Shown here in pieces: positions 17,332 to 27,101 of a DNA stretch of 64,000 nucleotides. Position numbers and translations under genes: made by a program. The notes under the pieces were generated by a model. It worked only from the letters and a program-made list of their open reading frames with translations. It was not told where the DNA came from and made no database searches. The stretch comes from Ignatzschineria sp. (GTDB taxonomy: Bacteria; Pseudomonadota; Gammaproteobacteria; Cardiobacteriales; Wohlfahrtiimonadaceae). Within the stretch, counting starts at the first letter, position 1; each line of letters opens with the position of its first letter. The stretch is from the NCBI GenBank assembly GCA_030150405.1, contig JASLFU010000026.1, positions 9,647 through 73,646 of the forward strand, given 5' to 3'.

Positions 17332-18675
17332 TTATGATGAGAGTTCGTCCTCACCCTTTTTGGCTGTTGAGCTCTTTTTACTGCTCTTTTTAGCAGTACT
17401 CTTTTTAGAGGAGCTTTCTGTTTTTGTGCTTTTTTTAGCAAAATGGATTTGAGGTTTCTTGTTGCTAGTTACGCACGCTTTATCGACCACAACCTTCTCA
17501 ACCCCTTCTAATGAGGGAAGTTCAAACATGGTATCGAGTAGGAGTGCTTCAATAATACTGCGTAAACCTCGGGCCCCTGTCTTCTTTTCAAGAGCTAGAT
17601 TTGCGATCGCTTTTAAGGCTTCTCGGGTAAAGTTGAGTTCAACGCCCTCCATCTCAAAGAGATATTGGAACTGCTTTACAATCGCATTTTTGGGCTCTGT
17701 TAAGATGTTAACTAAGGCCGCTTCATCGAGTTCTTCTAAGCTGGTGACCACCGGAAGACGGCCGATAAACTCAGGAATTAAGCCATATTTAATCAAATCT
17801 TCTGATTCTACTTCGGCAAAGAGTTTAGAGAGGGATGCTTGCTCCTTCTCGCCCGCTACTTCTGCGGCAAAACCGATGCCCCCTTTATCTTTCGACTGGC
17901 GCTGCTGAATTACACGCTCTAAGCCGGCAAATGCTCCACCACAGATAAAGAGAATATTGCGAGTATCCACTTCCACGAGCTCAGCATTTGGATGCTTGCG
18001 TCCTCCTGTCGGGGAGACGGAAGCGACTGTGCCTTCAATAATTTTAAGCAGCGCTTGCTGAACACCTTCTCCCGATACATCTCGGGTAATAGAGGGGTTT
18101 TCGCTACGGCGTGTGATCTTGTCGATCTCATCAATATAGATAATGCCAGTTTCCGCATGATCGATATCGAAATCACAGCTCTGTAAGAGACGTAAAATAA
18201 TATTTTCAACATCTTCTCCCACATAGCCTGCTTCTGTGAGGGTTGTGGCATCTGCAATAGCAAAAGGGACATTGAGCGAGCGTGCTAATGTCTCTGCTAG
18301 AAGGGTCTTTCCTGAGCCGGTAGGGCCAATGAGAAGAATATTACTCTTAGAGAGCTCAATATCACCATCTTTACGATTTTGCTGATTCTCTAATCTTTTG
18401 TAGTGGTTATAGACGGCCACACTTAAGGTGCGCTTAGCATCATCTTGTCCAATCACATATTGGTTGAGATCTTCAAAGATCTCTTTAGGGGTTGGAAGGG
18501 GCTTATCACCAAAGGTCTGTACCTCCTCTTCCTCTACGAGATCGCCGCAAAGATCAATACACTCATTACAGATATAGACTCCGTTACCTGCGATGAGGCG
18601 CTGAACTTCGTGTTGATTTTTGCCACAGAAAGAGCACTCAATACTCTTTGTGGATTTGTCGCTGCTATTTGTCAT
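17332..18675 (-). CDS. clpX: ATP-dependent Clp protease ATP-binding subunit ClpX
   Basis: AAA+ unfoldase that delivers substrates to ClpP. The N-terminal zinc finger has C14, C17, C36 and C39. Walker A GPTGSGKT is at 117-124, Walker B IIYIDEIDKI at 178-187, the RKH loop is in GGRKHPNAE, and the ClpP-docking IGF loop in KGGIGFAAEV. It has 447 residues, longer than the usual 424, because of a lysine/serine-rich low-complexity tail (KSSKKSS-like) after about residue 410. clpP lies 218 bp upstream on the same strand, so clpX may have its own promoter in addition to readthrough. rnt follows after 3 bp. Confidence 0.97.
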   Translation of the reverse strand: MTNSSDKSTKSIECSFCGKNQHEVQRLIAGNGVYICNECIDLCGDLVEEEEVQTFGDKPLPTPKEIFEDLNQYVIGQDDAKRTLSVAVYNHYKRLENQQNRKDGDIELSKSNILLIGPTGSGKTLLAETLARSLNVPFAIADATTLTEAGYVGEDVENIILRLLQSCDFDIDHAETGIIYIDEIDKITRRSENPSITRDVSGEGVQQALLKIIEGTVASVSPTGGRKHPNAELVEVDTRNILFICGGAFAGLERVIQQRQSKDKGGIGFAAEVAGEKEQASLSKLFAEVESEDLIKYGLIPEFIGRLPVVTSLEELDEAALVNILTEPKNAIVKQFQYLFEMEGVELNFTREALKAIANLALEKKTGARGLRSIIEALLLDTMFELPSLEGVEKVVVDKACVTSNKKPQIHFAKKSTKTESSSKKSTAKKSSKKSSTAKKGEDELSS

Positions 18676-18893
18676 ATGTATTTATTAATTCTCAGTCTCT
18701 AGATCGTTCGGTATCTAAATTTTTAATGATGGAAATAGCTGAGAGTTGTTCGCTGCAAAGATCTACAGGATTGAAGATCAATGAAGATTCTCTCGCTATT
18801 TTTGCTGGCATCTACCATTGCCTCAGGCTCTCTTTTTAAGGTTTTAACTAAAATCGTTAATGCTTAAAGGGCAGTATAGCCTGAAATTTAGCT

Positions 18894-19502
18894 TTAGCGA
18901 TGGGTGATCACTTTATCAATTAACCCATATTTTACTGCCTCTTCAGGGCCCATAAAATAGTCGCGATCAGTATCTTTCTCGATCTGTTTAATCGTCTTGC
19001 CGGTATGGTGGGCCATAATACGATTGAGCTGCTCTTTAATTTTAAGCATCTCTTTGGTGTGAATCTCAATATCGCTAGCTTGCCCTTGGTAGCCCCCTAA
19101 GGGTTGATGAATCATCATGCGTGAATTTGGCAGAGAGTAGCGTTTGCCCTTAGCGCCTGCCGTAAGGAGAAAAGCCCCCATGCTGCAAGCTTGCCCAATA
19201 CACATTGTGGAGACATCGGGCTTAATAAATTGCATGGTGTCGTAAATTGACATTCCTGCCGTAACAGAGCCGCCCGGGGAGTTGATATAGAGATGGATAT
19301 CTTTATCGGGATTTTCTGCCTCTAAAAAGAGCATTTGTGCCACGATAAGATTGGCCATTTGGTCATGAACTTGACCCACCATAAAGATGACACGCTCCTT
19401 TAGGAGACGAGAGTAGATATCGTAAGAACGTTCGCCACGGCCTGTCTGTTCAACGACCATCGGCACAAGGCCTAAGAGTTCAGTATCCGTTATTGATGAC
19501 AT
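18894..19502 (-). CDS. clpP: ATP-dependent Clp protease proteolytic subunit ClpP
   Basis: Serine protease that forms the tetradecameric chamber of ClpXP. It has 202 residues. The catalytic triad is S107 in GQACSMGAF, H132 in MIHQPLGG and D181 in TDRDYFM. SPGGSVTAGMSIYD is the strand/helix that shapes the substrate groove. The gene for trigger factor (tig), usually directly upstream, is absent; serC is divergent instead, 299 bp away. ClpX lies downstream. Neither lon nor hupB follows as in E. coli. Confidence 0.97.
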   Translation of the reverse strand: MSSITDTELLGLVPMVVEQTGRGERSYDIYSRLLKERVIFMVGQVHDQMANLIVAQMLFLEAENPDKDIHLYINSPGGSVTAGMSIYDTMQFIKPDVSTMCIGQACSMGAFLLTAGAKGKRYSLPNSRMMIHQPLGGYQGQASDIEIHTKEMLKIKEQLNRIMAHHTGKTIKQIEKDTDRDYFMGPEEAVKYGLIDKVITHR

Positions 19503-19801
19503 TTAATCACTACCTTTTAGATTTAACCAAGTTATCGGCTCGAAACCAGTTAGTTTACCAGAATAGCGGGATTTATTAAGTGATTTATTCCTTTTCATCA
19601 ATGGAACAATGAAATCCCTTCGGGGACGTAGTAATATAGATAAGCTTTAGGAGGGAATAAAAACCTCTTTTTTAAAAGAAGGGAGCTTTGTAAAATCCTT
19701 TACAAAATTTTTAATGAAAGATGGCTTTCTTCTTTGAATAAATTCAACCACCGCCAAGTGTAGATCGTCTATTTAAAAGTTGTATAGATAAGGAGCCCTT
19801 T

Positions 19802-20884
19802 GTGAGAAATACATTTAACTTTTGTGCCGGCCCAGCCACTATGCCTTATGAGGTATTACAAAAAGCGCAGTCTGAGCTGTTAGATTGGCAGAATCAGGGG
19901 GCTTCGGTGATGGAGATCTCTCATCGAAGTAAAGAGTTTGTCGCACTGGCTAAAGAGTGTGAGGCTGACCTTCGAGAGCTTCTGGATATTCCTGTTAATT
20001 ATCGGGTTCTTTTTATGCAAGGGGGAGCACTTGCGCAGTTTGCTCTACTTCCTCTCAACCTTTTAGGGGATAAGAAGAGCATCGATTATATTGAAACAGG
20101 TATTTGGTCGAAAAAAGCGATTCAAGAAGGGCAAAAGTACGCTAAAGCGAATGTGATCTATTCAAGCAAAGAGAGCGGCTACACCACACTCCCAAAAGCC
20201 GATGAGATTATAGTCAATGAGGAGAGTGCATATCTTCATCTTTGCGCTAATGAGACGATCAATGGTGTTGAGTTTCCTTTTGACCTACAAGATTGCCCCA
20301 TTCCCGTAGTGGCAGATATGAGCTCAAATATCCTGTCGAAAAAGATCGATGTGAGCCAATATGGAGTGATTTACGCAGGCGCGCAAAAGAATATTGGGCC
20401 AGCAGGATTAACAATTGTGATTGTTCGGGAAGATCTATTAGGACGTGCATCTCCCTTAACGCCAGATGTCTTTAATTATGAGATCCAAGATAAAAATGAC
20501 TCCATGCTCAATACTCCGCCCACCTTTGCCATCTATCTTATGAGCTTAGTGCTGAAACATATTAAGGCGAAAGGGGGGATAGAGGCGATGGAGAAGGCCA
20601 ACCGTAAAAAAGCGATTATGCTTTATGATGCAATCGACAATAGCTTTTTATATAAAAATCCTGTGGATGTGGATGCCCGCTCTAAAATGAATGTTCCGTT
20701 TACGTTGGCAAACCCAGAGCTTGATGAGCTCTTCCTCAAAGAGGCAGAAGCGGCAGGCTTAACCAATCTAAAAGGACATCGTAGCGTTGGGGGAATTCGT
20801 GCAAGTATCTATAACGCAATGCCCATTGAAGGAGTGATTGCCTTAACAAACTTCATGAAACATTTTGAGGATATTCACTACTAA
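19802..20884 (+). CDS. serC: phosphoserine aminotransferase SerC
   Basis: PLP enzyme converting 3-phosphohydroxypyruvate to phosphoserine (serine synthesis), and acting in pyridoxal phosphate synthesis. It has 360 residues (362 in E. coli). It opens NFCAGPATMPYEVL, has QGGALAQFA, PLP-contact D172 in VADMSSNILS, lysine K196 in YAGAQKNIGPAG, and the C-terminal GHRSVGGIRASIYNAM. The start codon is GTG at 19802, supported by AAGGAG about 7 bp upstream and homology to the known N-terminus. It stands alone; the next gene prc is 282 bp away. Confidence 0.96.
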   Translation: MRNTFNFCAGPATMPYEVLQKAQSELLDWQNQGASVMEISHRSKEFVALAKECEADLRELLDIPVNYRVLFMQGGALAQFALLPLNLLGDKKSIDYIETGIWSKKAIQEGQKYAKANVIYSSKESGYTTLPKADEIIVNEESAYLHLCANETINGVEFPFDLQDCPIPVVADMSSNILSKKIDVSQYGVIYAGAQKNIGPAGLTIVIVREDLLGRASPLTPDVFNYEIQDKNDSMLNTPPTFAIYLMSLVLKHIKAKGGIEAMEKANRKKAIMLYDAIDNSFLYKNPVDVDARSKMNVPFTLANPELDELFLKEAEAAGLTNLKGHRSVGGIRASIYNAMPIEGVIALTNFMKHFEDIHY

Positions 20885-21103
20885 TTTCGTAAAGGTTTAA
20901 GCAGAGGATATTGGCGACTATACTGTTTGCTTTTATAATCTTAAATTTAACTCACAGTGTAAGAGTCATGCGTTTAGCCATTTTTATGAGCATTTTTAAA
21001 GTGTAAAGAAAGATGCGCTAAACTATCCTTTTAAAGCTCAATATTTAAAGAGCAATATTTGCAGATCAATAAATAACAATAACGTAATGAGCGTTAGGAA
21101 GAA

Positions 21104-21142
21104 CGGCGAGCCTCCTTTAATTTGGATTCGCCGCTTTTAATT
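21104..21142 (+). terminator. GC-rich hairpin with U tract just before prc
   Basis: CGGCGA (21104-21109) pairs with TCGCCG (21128-21133), with additional inner CC/GG pairs, followed by CTTTTAATTTT. It lies 220 bp past serC and only about 25 bp before the prc ATG. It is either the terminator of serC readthrough or an attenuator in the prc leader. Confidence 0.5.
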
Positions 21143-21166
21143 TTATCGTAGAGAGAAAAGAGACGA

Positions 21167-23320
21167 ATGAAGATTCAACGAAAATCCTATTTCACATGGC
21201 TAACCGGTGCAGTGGCGTTAGCAATGATGTTCCTAGGTTCTGCCTATGGGGAATCAGAAGAAGAGAGAAGGCTTCGTCCAACTTATGCAGAGCAAAGGAT
21301 CAGTGCAGCTCATGCGGTGGTTTTATCCCAGTATCATTATGAGAAACTTCCCTTTAATAATGCGCTCTCTAAACGTATTTATGATTCTTATCTTCGGGTG
21401 CTTGATCCTCAGCGTGTCTATTTTTTAGAGGATGATATTACAGAGTTTAAGCGTCACGAAAATCTTTTTGATGATTACCTTCGCCGCTCTCAATTAAGCG
21501 TCCCCTTTGAGATGTATGAGCGCTTAGTCGATCGGATGGAGGAACGATTTGATTTTGTGGAAAAACTCTTAAAAGAGAAGTTTGATTTTACGATTGATCG
21601 AGAGATTAGTGTAAAGCGCAAAGATGCACCCTTTGCAAAAAACTTAGCTGAGCTTGATGATCTCTGGCGTGATCGTATTCAAAATGAATTAATCTCCATC
21701 ATGATCGCGGATGAAGAGCGGACGTTAGAGGAGGCGAAAGAGCGCCTTTCTCGTCGTTATAAGACCCGCAAAGAACGGTTAGGGCAAAATTCTGCAGAAG
21801 ATGTTTTTAGCATCTTTATGAATGTGGTAGCCGCAAGTTATGACCCACATTCGGCTTACTATTCTGCAAAGCAGATGGAAAACTTTAATATCAATATGAG
21901 CCTTTCACTACAAGGTATTGGTACGGTCTTGCGCCAAGATGAAGATGCCGTAAAAGTGATGGAAGTTGTCCCGGGAGGGCCTGCAGATCTGACGGGGCAG
22001 GTGATGGTAGCTGATGAGATTATCGGCGTAGCTCAAGGCGATGAGGGTGAGTTTGTCGATATTGTTGGCATGCGCCTCGATAAAGTGGTGGAGATGGTTC
22101 GGGGTAAGAAAGGGACAGTTGTGCGTCTTCAGATGATCGGCAATAAAGGAAAGGGGGCTGAGAAAGAGGTACGTATTGTTCGAGATACCGTAAAACTTGA
22201 GAAACAAGCGGCAAAGTCGGAGATTCGAGAGTTTGATGATGAGCGAGGTCGCCATAAATTAGGCGTAATTACGTTGCCTGCCTTTTATAGTGATTTTGAA
22301 GGCAATCGCAAAGGGGATAAAAATTACCGTAGTACCACACGAGATGTGAAGGAACTACTTACAAAAATGTTAAAGAAAGAGAAGATCGATGGCCTTGTGA
22401 TTGACCTTCGGGGTAATGGCGGGGGCTCGCTACAAGAGGTAATTGATCTTTCTGCGCTCTTTATCGGCAGTGATAAAACTATTGTACAGACCCGTAGTTA
22501 TGATGGACGTATAAGTGATCAAAAGAGCAGTAAAGAGAAGATGCTCTACGATGGCCCCTTGATTGTGATGGTCGATCGCTTAAGTGCCTCTGCAAGTGAG
22601 ATCTTTGCCGGGAGTATGCAAGATCAGGGGCGGGCGATTATTGTGGGTTCTACCACCTTTGGTAAAGGAACGGTTCAGACTATGATTGACCTTAGCCGTT
22701 TACTTGCGAAAACAGAAAAGCCAGGGCAGACAAAAGTGACCATTGCTAAGTTCTATCGAGCAAATGGGGAGAGTACCCAAGAGATGGGGGTTGTGCCAGA
22801 TATTCAGCTCCCCTCATTTTATGATGAGGATGAGATTGGGGAATCTACCGAGCACTATGTATTGCCTTGGGATCAGATTGAGCCTGCGCCAGATTATCAG
22901 AAGCCTAAAGCCTTTAATGCATTGCTAGATCAGCTCCGTAAAGAGAGCATGCGCCGCTTTAAAAATGGTGAAAAGCATAAGATCTACCAAAAACAGGTGG
23001 CAAATACACTTAAGCTTTGGGGCATAGATAGTATGAGCCTAAATCTCGAAACACGGAAAAAAGAGCTTAAAGAGAAGGAAGCTGAAAATCTTAAGTTAGA
23101 AAATAGCCTGCGTACTCTCTATGGTTATGAGCCCTTAACGCTCGAAGAGTATCGTAATGAAGATGGTTCTTATAGCGAGATGTTAAAAGAGAGTGAGACG
23201 GATGTTCTTTTAGATGAGGGCTTAGAGATCTTGCGAGACTTCATCAATCTGGCGACAGAGCCACTCAATGAAGAGCAAAAAGAGAGAGAGACGATTCAGG
23301 ATGAGCCACTTGCGGCGTAA
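21167..23320 (+). CDS. prc: carboxy-terminal (tail-specific) protease Prc
   Basis: Periplasmic PDZ serine protease with Ser-Lys catalysis. In E. coli it processes PBP3 and degrades MepS and ssrA-tagged proteins. It has 717 residues (682 in E. coli), an N-terminal signal peptide (residues 1-28, ending GSAYG), a PDZ domain around 240-325, and the S41 core with VIDLRGNGGGSL (411-422). The catalytic set is S475 in SASASEIF, D486 and K500 in FGKGTVQT; the S-to-K spacing of 25 equals that of E. coli S430/K455. The C-terminal DUF3340-type domain follows. mnmA begins 18 bp later, likely cotranscribed. Confidence 0.95.
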   Translation: MKIQRKSYFTWLTGAVALAMMFLGSAYGESEEERRLRPTYAEQRISAAHAVVLSQYHYEKLPFNNALSKRIYDSYLRVLDPQRVYFLEDDITEFKRHENLFDDYLRRSQLSVPFEMYERLVDRMEERFDFVEKLLKEKFDFTIDREISVKRKDAPFAKNLAELDDLWRDRIQNELISIMIADEERTLEEAKERLSRRYKTRKERLGQNSAEDVFSIFMNVVAASYDPHSAYYSAKQMENFNINMSLSLQGIGTVLRQDEDAVKVMEVVPGGPADLTGQVMVADEIIGVAQGDEGEFVDIVGMRLDKVVEMVRGKKGTVVRLQMIGNKGKGAEKEVRIVRDTVKLEKQAAKSEIREFDDERGRHKLGVITLPAFYSDFEGNRKGDKNYRSTTRDVKELLTKMLKKEKIDGLVIDLRGNGGGSLQEVIDLSALFIGSDKTIVQTRSYDGRISDQKSSKEKMLYDGPLIVMVDRLSASASEIFAGSMQDQGRAIIVGSTTFGKGTVQTMIDLSRLLAKTEKPGQTKVTIAKFYRANGESTQEMGVVPDIQLPSFYDEDEIGESTEHYVLPWDQIEPAPDYQKPKAFNALLDQLRKESMRRFKNGEKHKIYQKQVANTLKLWGIDSMSLNLETRKKELKEKEAENLKLENSLRTLYGYEPLTLEEYRNEDGSYSEMLKESETDVLLDEGLEILRDFINLATEPLNEEQKERETIQDEPLAA

Positions 23321-23338
23321 ATAAAGGAAGCCAAGAGA

Positions 23339-24436
23339 ATGGAAGATATTAGAGGTAAACGCGTGGTGGTCGGCATGTCGGGAGGAGTGGATTCCTCGGT
23401 GGCGGCCTATCTTTTAAAAGAGCGGGGCGCCGATGTGCATGGCGTGTTTATGAAAAACTGGGAAGAGGAGTTTGACCAAGGCTACTGCACAGCAGAGGAA
23501 GATCTCAAAGATGCAGAAGCTGTTTGCGACACTTTAGGCATCCCCCTTCATAAAGTGAATTTTGCAAAAAACTATAAAGAGCGGGTCTTTGATTATTTTA
23601 TTGAGACCTTAAAAGATGGTCTTACGCCCAATCCTGATGTGCTCTGCAATAAAGAGATTAAATTTAAAGCGTTTTTAGATTACGCCTACGAGCTTGGTGC
23701 CGATTATCTGGCTACGGGGCATTATGCTAAAGTTGTGCGTAAAGAGGGGCGGGCGTATCTTCTTAAGGGTGTGGATCAATCGAAGGATCAGAGCTATTTT
23801 TTGCATCTTTTAAATCAACAACAATTGATTAATACACTCTTTCCCATTGGTGATTATGAAAAGAGCGAAGTGCGACAAATTGCGCTCGATAATCGTTTAA
23901 TCACCTTTGATAAAAAGGATTCCACCGGCATCTGTTTTATCGGGGAACGTGATTTTACCGACTTTATTATGCAATACCTTCCTACAGAGCCCGGAGAGAT
24001 GCAGACCCCGGAAGGAGAGGTTGTTGCAGAGCATAAGGGCCTTGCTTTTTATACCATTGGTCAGCGTCAAGGTTTAGGGATTGGGGGGCGTAAAGATTCA
24101 AGCGGAGAGCCGTGGTTTGTTGCCGAGAAGGATCTTGAAAATAATCGTCTTATTGTGGTTCAAGGGGATGCGCCAGAGCTGTATGGCAAAGGCCTTATTG
24201 CGCGCAATTTACATGAGATTAACCCCATTGATTGGGCGGAGGTCAACCCTCGATTAACAGCAAAAATACGGTATCGCCAAGAAGATGTGAAGTGTGCGGT
24301 AACTCAAGATAATGAAAATAAACGGTTAAAAGTGATGTTTGAGAATCCTCAAAGAGCCATCACTCCTGGGCAATCGATTGTCTTTTATGATGGTGAGATC
24401 TGCTTAGGGGGTGCGATTATTGAATCTAAGTTTTAA
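23339..24436 (+). CDS. mnmA: tRNA-specific 2-thiouridylase MnmA
   Basis: Thiolates uridine 34 of tRNA-Lys, -Glu and -Gln using sulfur relayed from IscS through Tus proteins. It has 365 residues. The PP-loop GMSGGVDSS is at 12-20; the catalytic cysteine C103 lies in NPDVLCNKEIKF and the persulfide cysteine C199 in DSTGICFIGER. GHYAKVVR and QSYFLHLL are also conserved. It lies 18 bp after prc with an AGGAAG ribosome site. Downstream are a 9-bp-stem inverted repeat and a bidirectional terminator. Confidence 0.97.
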   Translation: MEDIRGKRVVVGMSGGVDSSVAAYLLKERGADVHGVFMKNWEEEFDQGYCTAEEDLKDAEAVCDTLGIPLHKVNFAKNYKERVFDYFIETLKDGLTPNPDVLCNKEIKFKAFLDYAYELGADYLATGHYAKVVRKEGRAYLLKGVDQSKDQSYFLHLLNQQQLINTLFPIGDYEKSEVRQIALDNRLITFDKKDSTGICFIGERDFTDFIMQYLPTEPGEMQTPEGEVVAEHKGLAFYTIGQRQGLGIGGRKDSSGEPWFVAEKDLENNRLIVVQGDAPELYGKGLIARNLHEINPIDWAEVNPRLTAKIRYRQEDVKCAVTQDNENKRLKVMFENPQRAITPGQSIVFYDGEICLGGAIIESKF

Positions 24437-24449
24437 AGAAGGATTGAGG

Positions 24450-24502
24450 ATTGGTCAGTAGCGAAAGATAAAGATCTAAAGAGGTGTGAAAAACTGACCA
24501 AT
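24450..24502 (+). other. 9-bp inverted repeat in the mnmA 3' region
   Basis: ATTGGTCAG (24450-24458) is a perfect inverse of CTGACCAAT (24494-24502), with a 35-nt loop followed by ATAATTTTT. It could be a first, weak terminator of mnmA or a protein-binding site. The role is unknown. Confidence 0.4.
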
Positions 24503-24535
24503 ATAATTTTTGAGTATGTAAAAATTTAATTTTTG

Positions 24536-24589
24536 AAAACTCCCGAGGATTTAGACGAAATGTTTAAACGCAAATACTCGGGAGTTTTT
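24536..24589. terminator. bidirectional terminator between mnmA and lptD
   Basis: AAAACTCCCGAG (24536-24547) pairs with CTCGGGAGTTTT (24577-24588), a perfect 12-bp stem with an A run on one side and a T run on the other. The 29-nt loop is unusually long for an intrinsic terminator. It serves the convergent ends of mnmA and lptD. Confidence 0.8.
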
Positions 24590-24637
24590 CTATTTGGAAT
24601 TTATCGATTTTTCGAGCTCAAAAATGGAGATTTCTCT

Positions 24638-26923
24638 CTATCTACGCTTTTTGCGAAAGCCCGTAATACTCTTATCCCAGACATCTTCTGTATCTTGACC
24701 AATATTACCAATGCCATTAAATTCAAATTCTAAATAAGCACGCCACTGTTTCTCACGATCATTGGCGTTTTTACGGTAGTAGCGGGCAATAAAGCGAGTA
24801 TTTACGCAGCAATCGCTATATTCAAAGCCGATATGGCTATCGATCATCTGTGAATCATTAATGGCGTAGTTATAACGTCCAGCTACGGCCCATTTAGGAT
24901 TGATCTGCCAAAAAGAGGAGAGATCGATCTGATCAATGGAGGGCTTTTTCGCATTAGGATTACGGGTATAACGGTAGCCAAGATTAATTACACGGCGCTC
25001 CCGAGGTTGCCAGCGAAGATCTAAAGTTGTACGGGTAGTGCGTTTGTTTTTGGGTGACCAGCGCCATGTCCAGTTGGTGTAAAGGCGAGAAAGAATCTCT
25101 GTTTCCCCTTCAACAAACCACTCTGAGCGATTCACCCTTGCGGCATCTTCAGAAAGATCGCGCCCGCGAGTAATGCGAGGATTATCAAAATATTGTGTCT
25201 GCCCGGCAGAGAGCTTAAATTTCTCTACTCCTGTATCCCGGCGTATAAATCGGGTGGTAAGGGCTGTGGTTAATTGATTCGCATTAGACTGGCGGTCAGC
25301 ACCGTTAAAAGCATTATGCTGGAAGAGAGAGTTATAACTTGGGGTTACCGTCGTTGTATCAAAGATCGGAATATGGCTCTGCTCCCGATAGGGGGCATAG
25401 AGATAGAAGAGTCTTGGCTCTAATGTCTGAATAAAATCACCGCCGCCAAAGAGTGATTTAAAATTGAGATCTTTTTCCAGAAAGATTCCGGTATCGATAC
25501 TAAAAATGGGTAGCACCCGATGGAAGCTTGTTCCTTTTTCAGGCTCATATTTGCGATCACGATAACTTAAATCATAGCTTGTGAAGCGCAAACGGGCCTG
25601 AGGCTCAAAGAACCCCCAAGCATTTTCTAAGCGGTAACTTACCATAGGGGTAATATCGAGACGATTTGCCGATTGTGGGCGGCGGGGATTGCGATCTGTC
25701 ACTTTTGTATGAAAGCGAACAGCCTCTGCACTAAGACCAAAATTTAAACCATATTTTTGCCAGTTTCCCGTAAATGTTGCTTGAGGAAGGCGGGCATAAG
25801 GATCATTTTTAATAATATCGCGATCTACCACATGAAATTGCTGAAAACGTAGGGTTGCCGTCCAGTTACGCTCCCGGTAGATCAATTCAGCTAGGCGTTC
25901 AAGAGAGGTCTCTGAAAGAAGCCCTGATCGATCATCAAGATCTTTAAAGTAATCTTCATCCGATACTTGTTGAAAGAGAACATTTCCCGTTAACTTATCG
26001 GAAAAGTGCGATTTTTGTTGTAGATAGATCGACCAGCGCTTGCGGTCATTATAGAGTTTATCTTTAAAGAGATAATCCCCTTTTGCGGTAAGCTCTTGCC
26101 AGCGGTTGAGATATCCAAATTCACCATGCATGGTCGCCCCCCTTTTTGAGATATAGCCGGGGGCAAGGAGTGCGTCCATATGGGGCGCAATATTAAAATA
26201 GTAAGGAAGCGCAACACTGACACCATTGTTGCGGTTAATGGATACATAGGGAAAGAGCAGCCCACTATGGCGCTTTCCATCAATAGGGAAGGAGACATAA
26301 GGGGTATAAAGTACCGGAAGCCCAAAGATATCAAAACGGGTCTTTTTCGCTTTTGCACGCCCCCCTTCATGATCGAGCTCGAGATCTTTTGATTTAAAGC
26401 GCCAGATCTCATTGTCTACCAAACAGGTGGAGTAGGTTGCATCATCTAAAAGAGTGGTCTGCTGTAACTCATTGTGATTAATATGTTTTGCACGCCCTTG
26501 AATATCCTGTTGCACGGTGCGAATAAAGTAGTGTCCATTTTCTACATCGGTGATTTCATTATCCACATCGTATGTCATCTCATCTCCGACAAGAACAGTA
26601 TCGAGAGATGCATAACGAACGTTTTCACCGGTTGAGCGAGCAATATTTTTGATTCGATCTAGGGTAAAGCTCTCACTTGCTAGTTCAGAGTTCCCATAGG
26701 TCATCACAACATTGCCATAAAGATTAGCCTCATCATCTGTAAGATCACCATGGTCGGCCACAGCATATACTTCACGTACGGTGGCATCTTCACGAGCCGT
26801 CTGAATATAGGCGGCAATGGGCGTAATCTCACAAGAGAGCGTCTGTGCGATAAGGGGCGTACTCGGGAAGAGTAGGGCTAAGCTGATCGCTATTTTAGAA
26901 AATTTAAAAGATTTTGCGGACAC
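24638..26923 (-). CDS. lptD: LPS-assembly protein LptD
   Basis: Outer membrane beta-barrel that inserts lipopolysaccharide into the outer leaflet with LptE. It has 761 residues (784 in E. coli), with a signal peptide at 1-26 (ends PLIA). The first cysteine is C31, followed by the periplasmic beta-jellyroll (EVYAVADHGDLTDDEANLYGNVVM). A second cysteine is in YSTCLVD, and the adjacent pair is in the late SDCCVNTRFIARYY, matching the disulfide pattern of E. coli C31, C173, C724, C725. The usual followers surA, pdxA and rsmA are absent. It ends convergently with mnmA. Confidence 0.95.
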   Translation of the reverse strand: MSAKSFKFSKIAISLALLFPSTPLIAQTLSCEITPIAAYIQTAREDATVREVYAVADHGDLTDDEANLYGNVVMTYGNSELASESFTLDRIKNIARSTGENVRYASLDTVLVGDEMTYDVDNEITDVENGHYFIRTVQQDIQGRAKHINHNELQQTTLLDDATYSTCLVDNEIWRFKSKDLELDHEGGRAKAKKTRFDIFGLPVLYTPYVSFPIDGKRHSGLLFPYVSINRNNGVSVALPYYFNIAPHMDALLAPGYISKRGATMHGEFGYLNRWQELTAKGDYLFKDKLYNDRKRWSIYLQQKSHFSDKLTGNVLFQQVSDEDYFKDLDDRSGLLSETSLERLAELIYRERNWTATLRFQQFHVVDRDIIKNDPYARLPQATFTGNWQKYGLNFGLSAEAVRFHTKVTDRNPRRPQSANRLDITPMVSYRLENAWGFFEPQARLRFTSYDLSYRDRKYEPEKGTSFHRVLPIFSIDTGIFLEKDLNFKSLFGGGDFIQTLEPRLFYLYAPYREQSHIPIFDTTTVTPSYNSLFQHNAFNGADRQSNANQLTTALTTRFIRRDTGVEKFKLSAGQTQYFDNPRITRGRDLSEDAARVNRSEWFVEGETEILSRLYTNWTWRWSPKNKRTTRTTLDLRWQPRERRVINLGYRYTRNPNAKKPSIDQIDLSSFWQINPKWAVAGRYNYAINDSQMIDSHIGFEYSDCCVNTRFIARYYRKNANDREKQWRAYLEFEFNGIGNIGQDTEDVWDKSITGFRKKRR

Positions 26924-27101
26924 TTGAAAAACGTTACTTTATAGCCATATTTAAGGGAGTAAAAGAGCCTAAAGAATCTCATTTTTTGAGCTAAATATCA
27001 ATGATCCGTTCGCTTATTTTTTAGGAGCTATGATATTATAAGCAAGGTAAATTCAATCGTAGCGCAGATTAAACTTGCGCAATTAGATGAGGAGTCTATT
27101 C

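Noticed and set aside
19503..19801. Sigma-32 promoter for clpP
   Set aside because: TTGAA and CCATCT occur on the minus strand, but the match to the heat shock consensus is weak.
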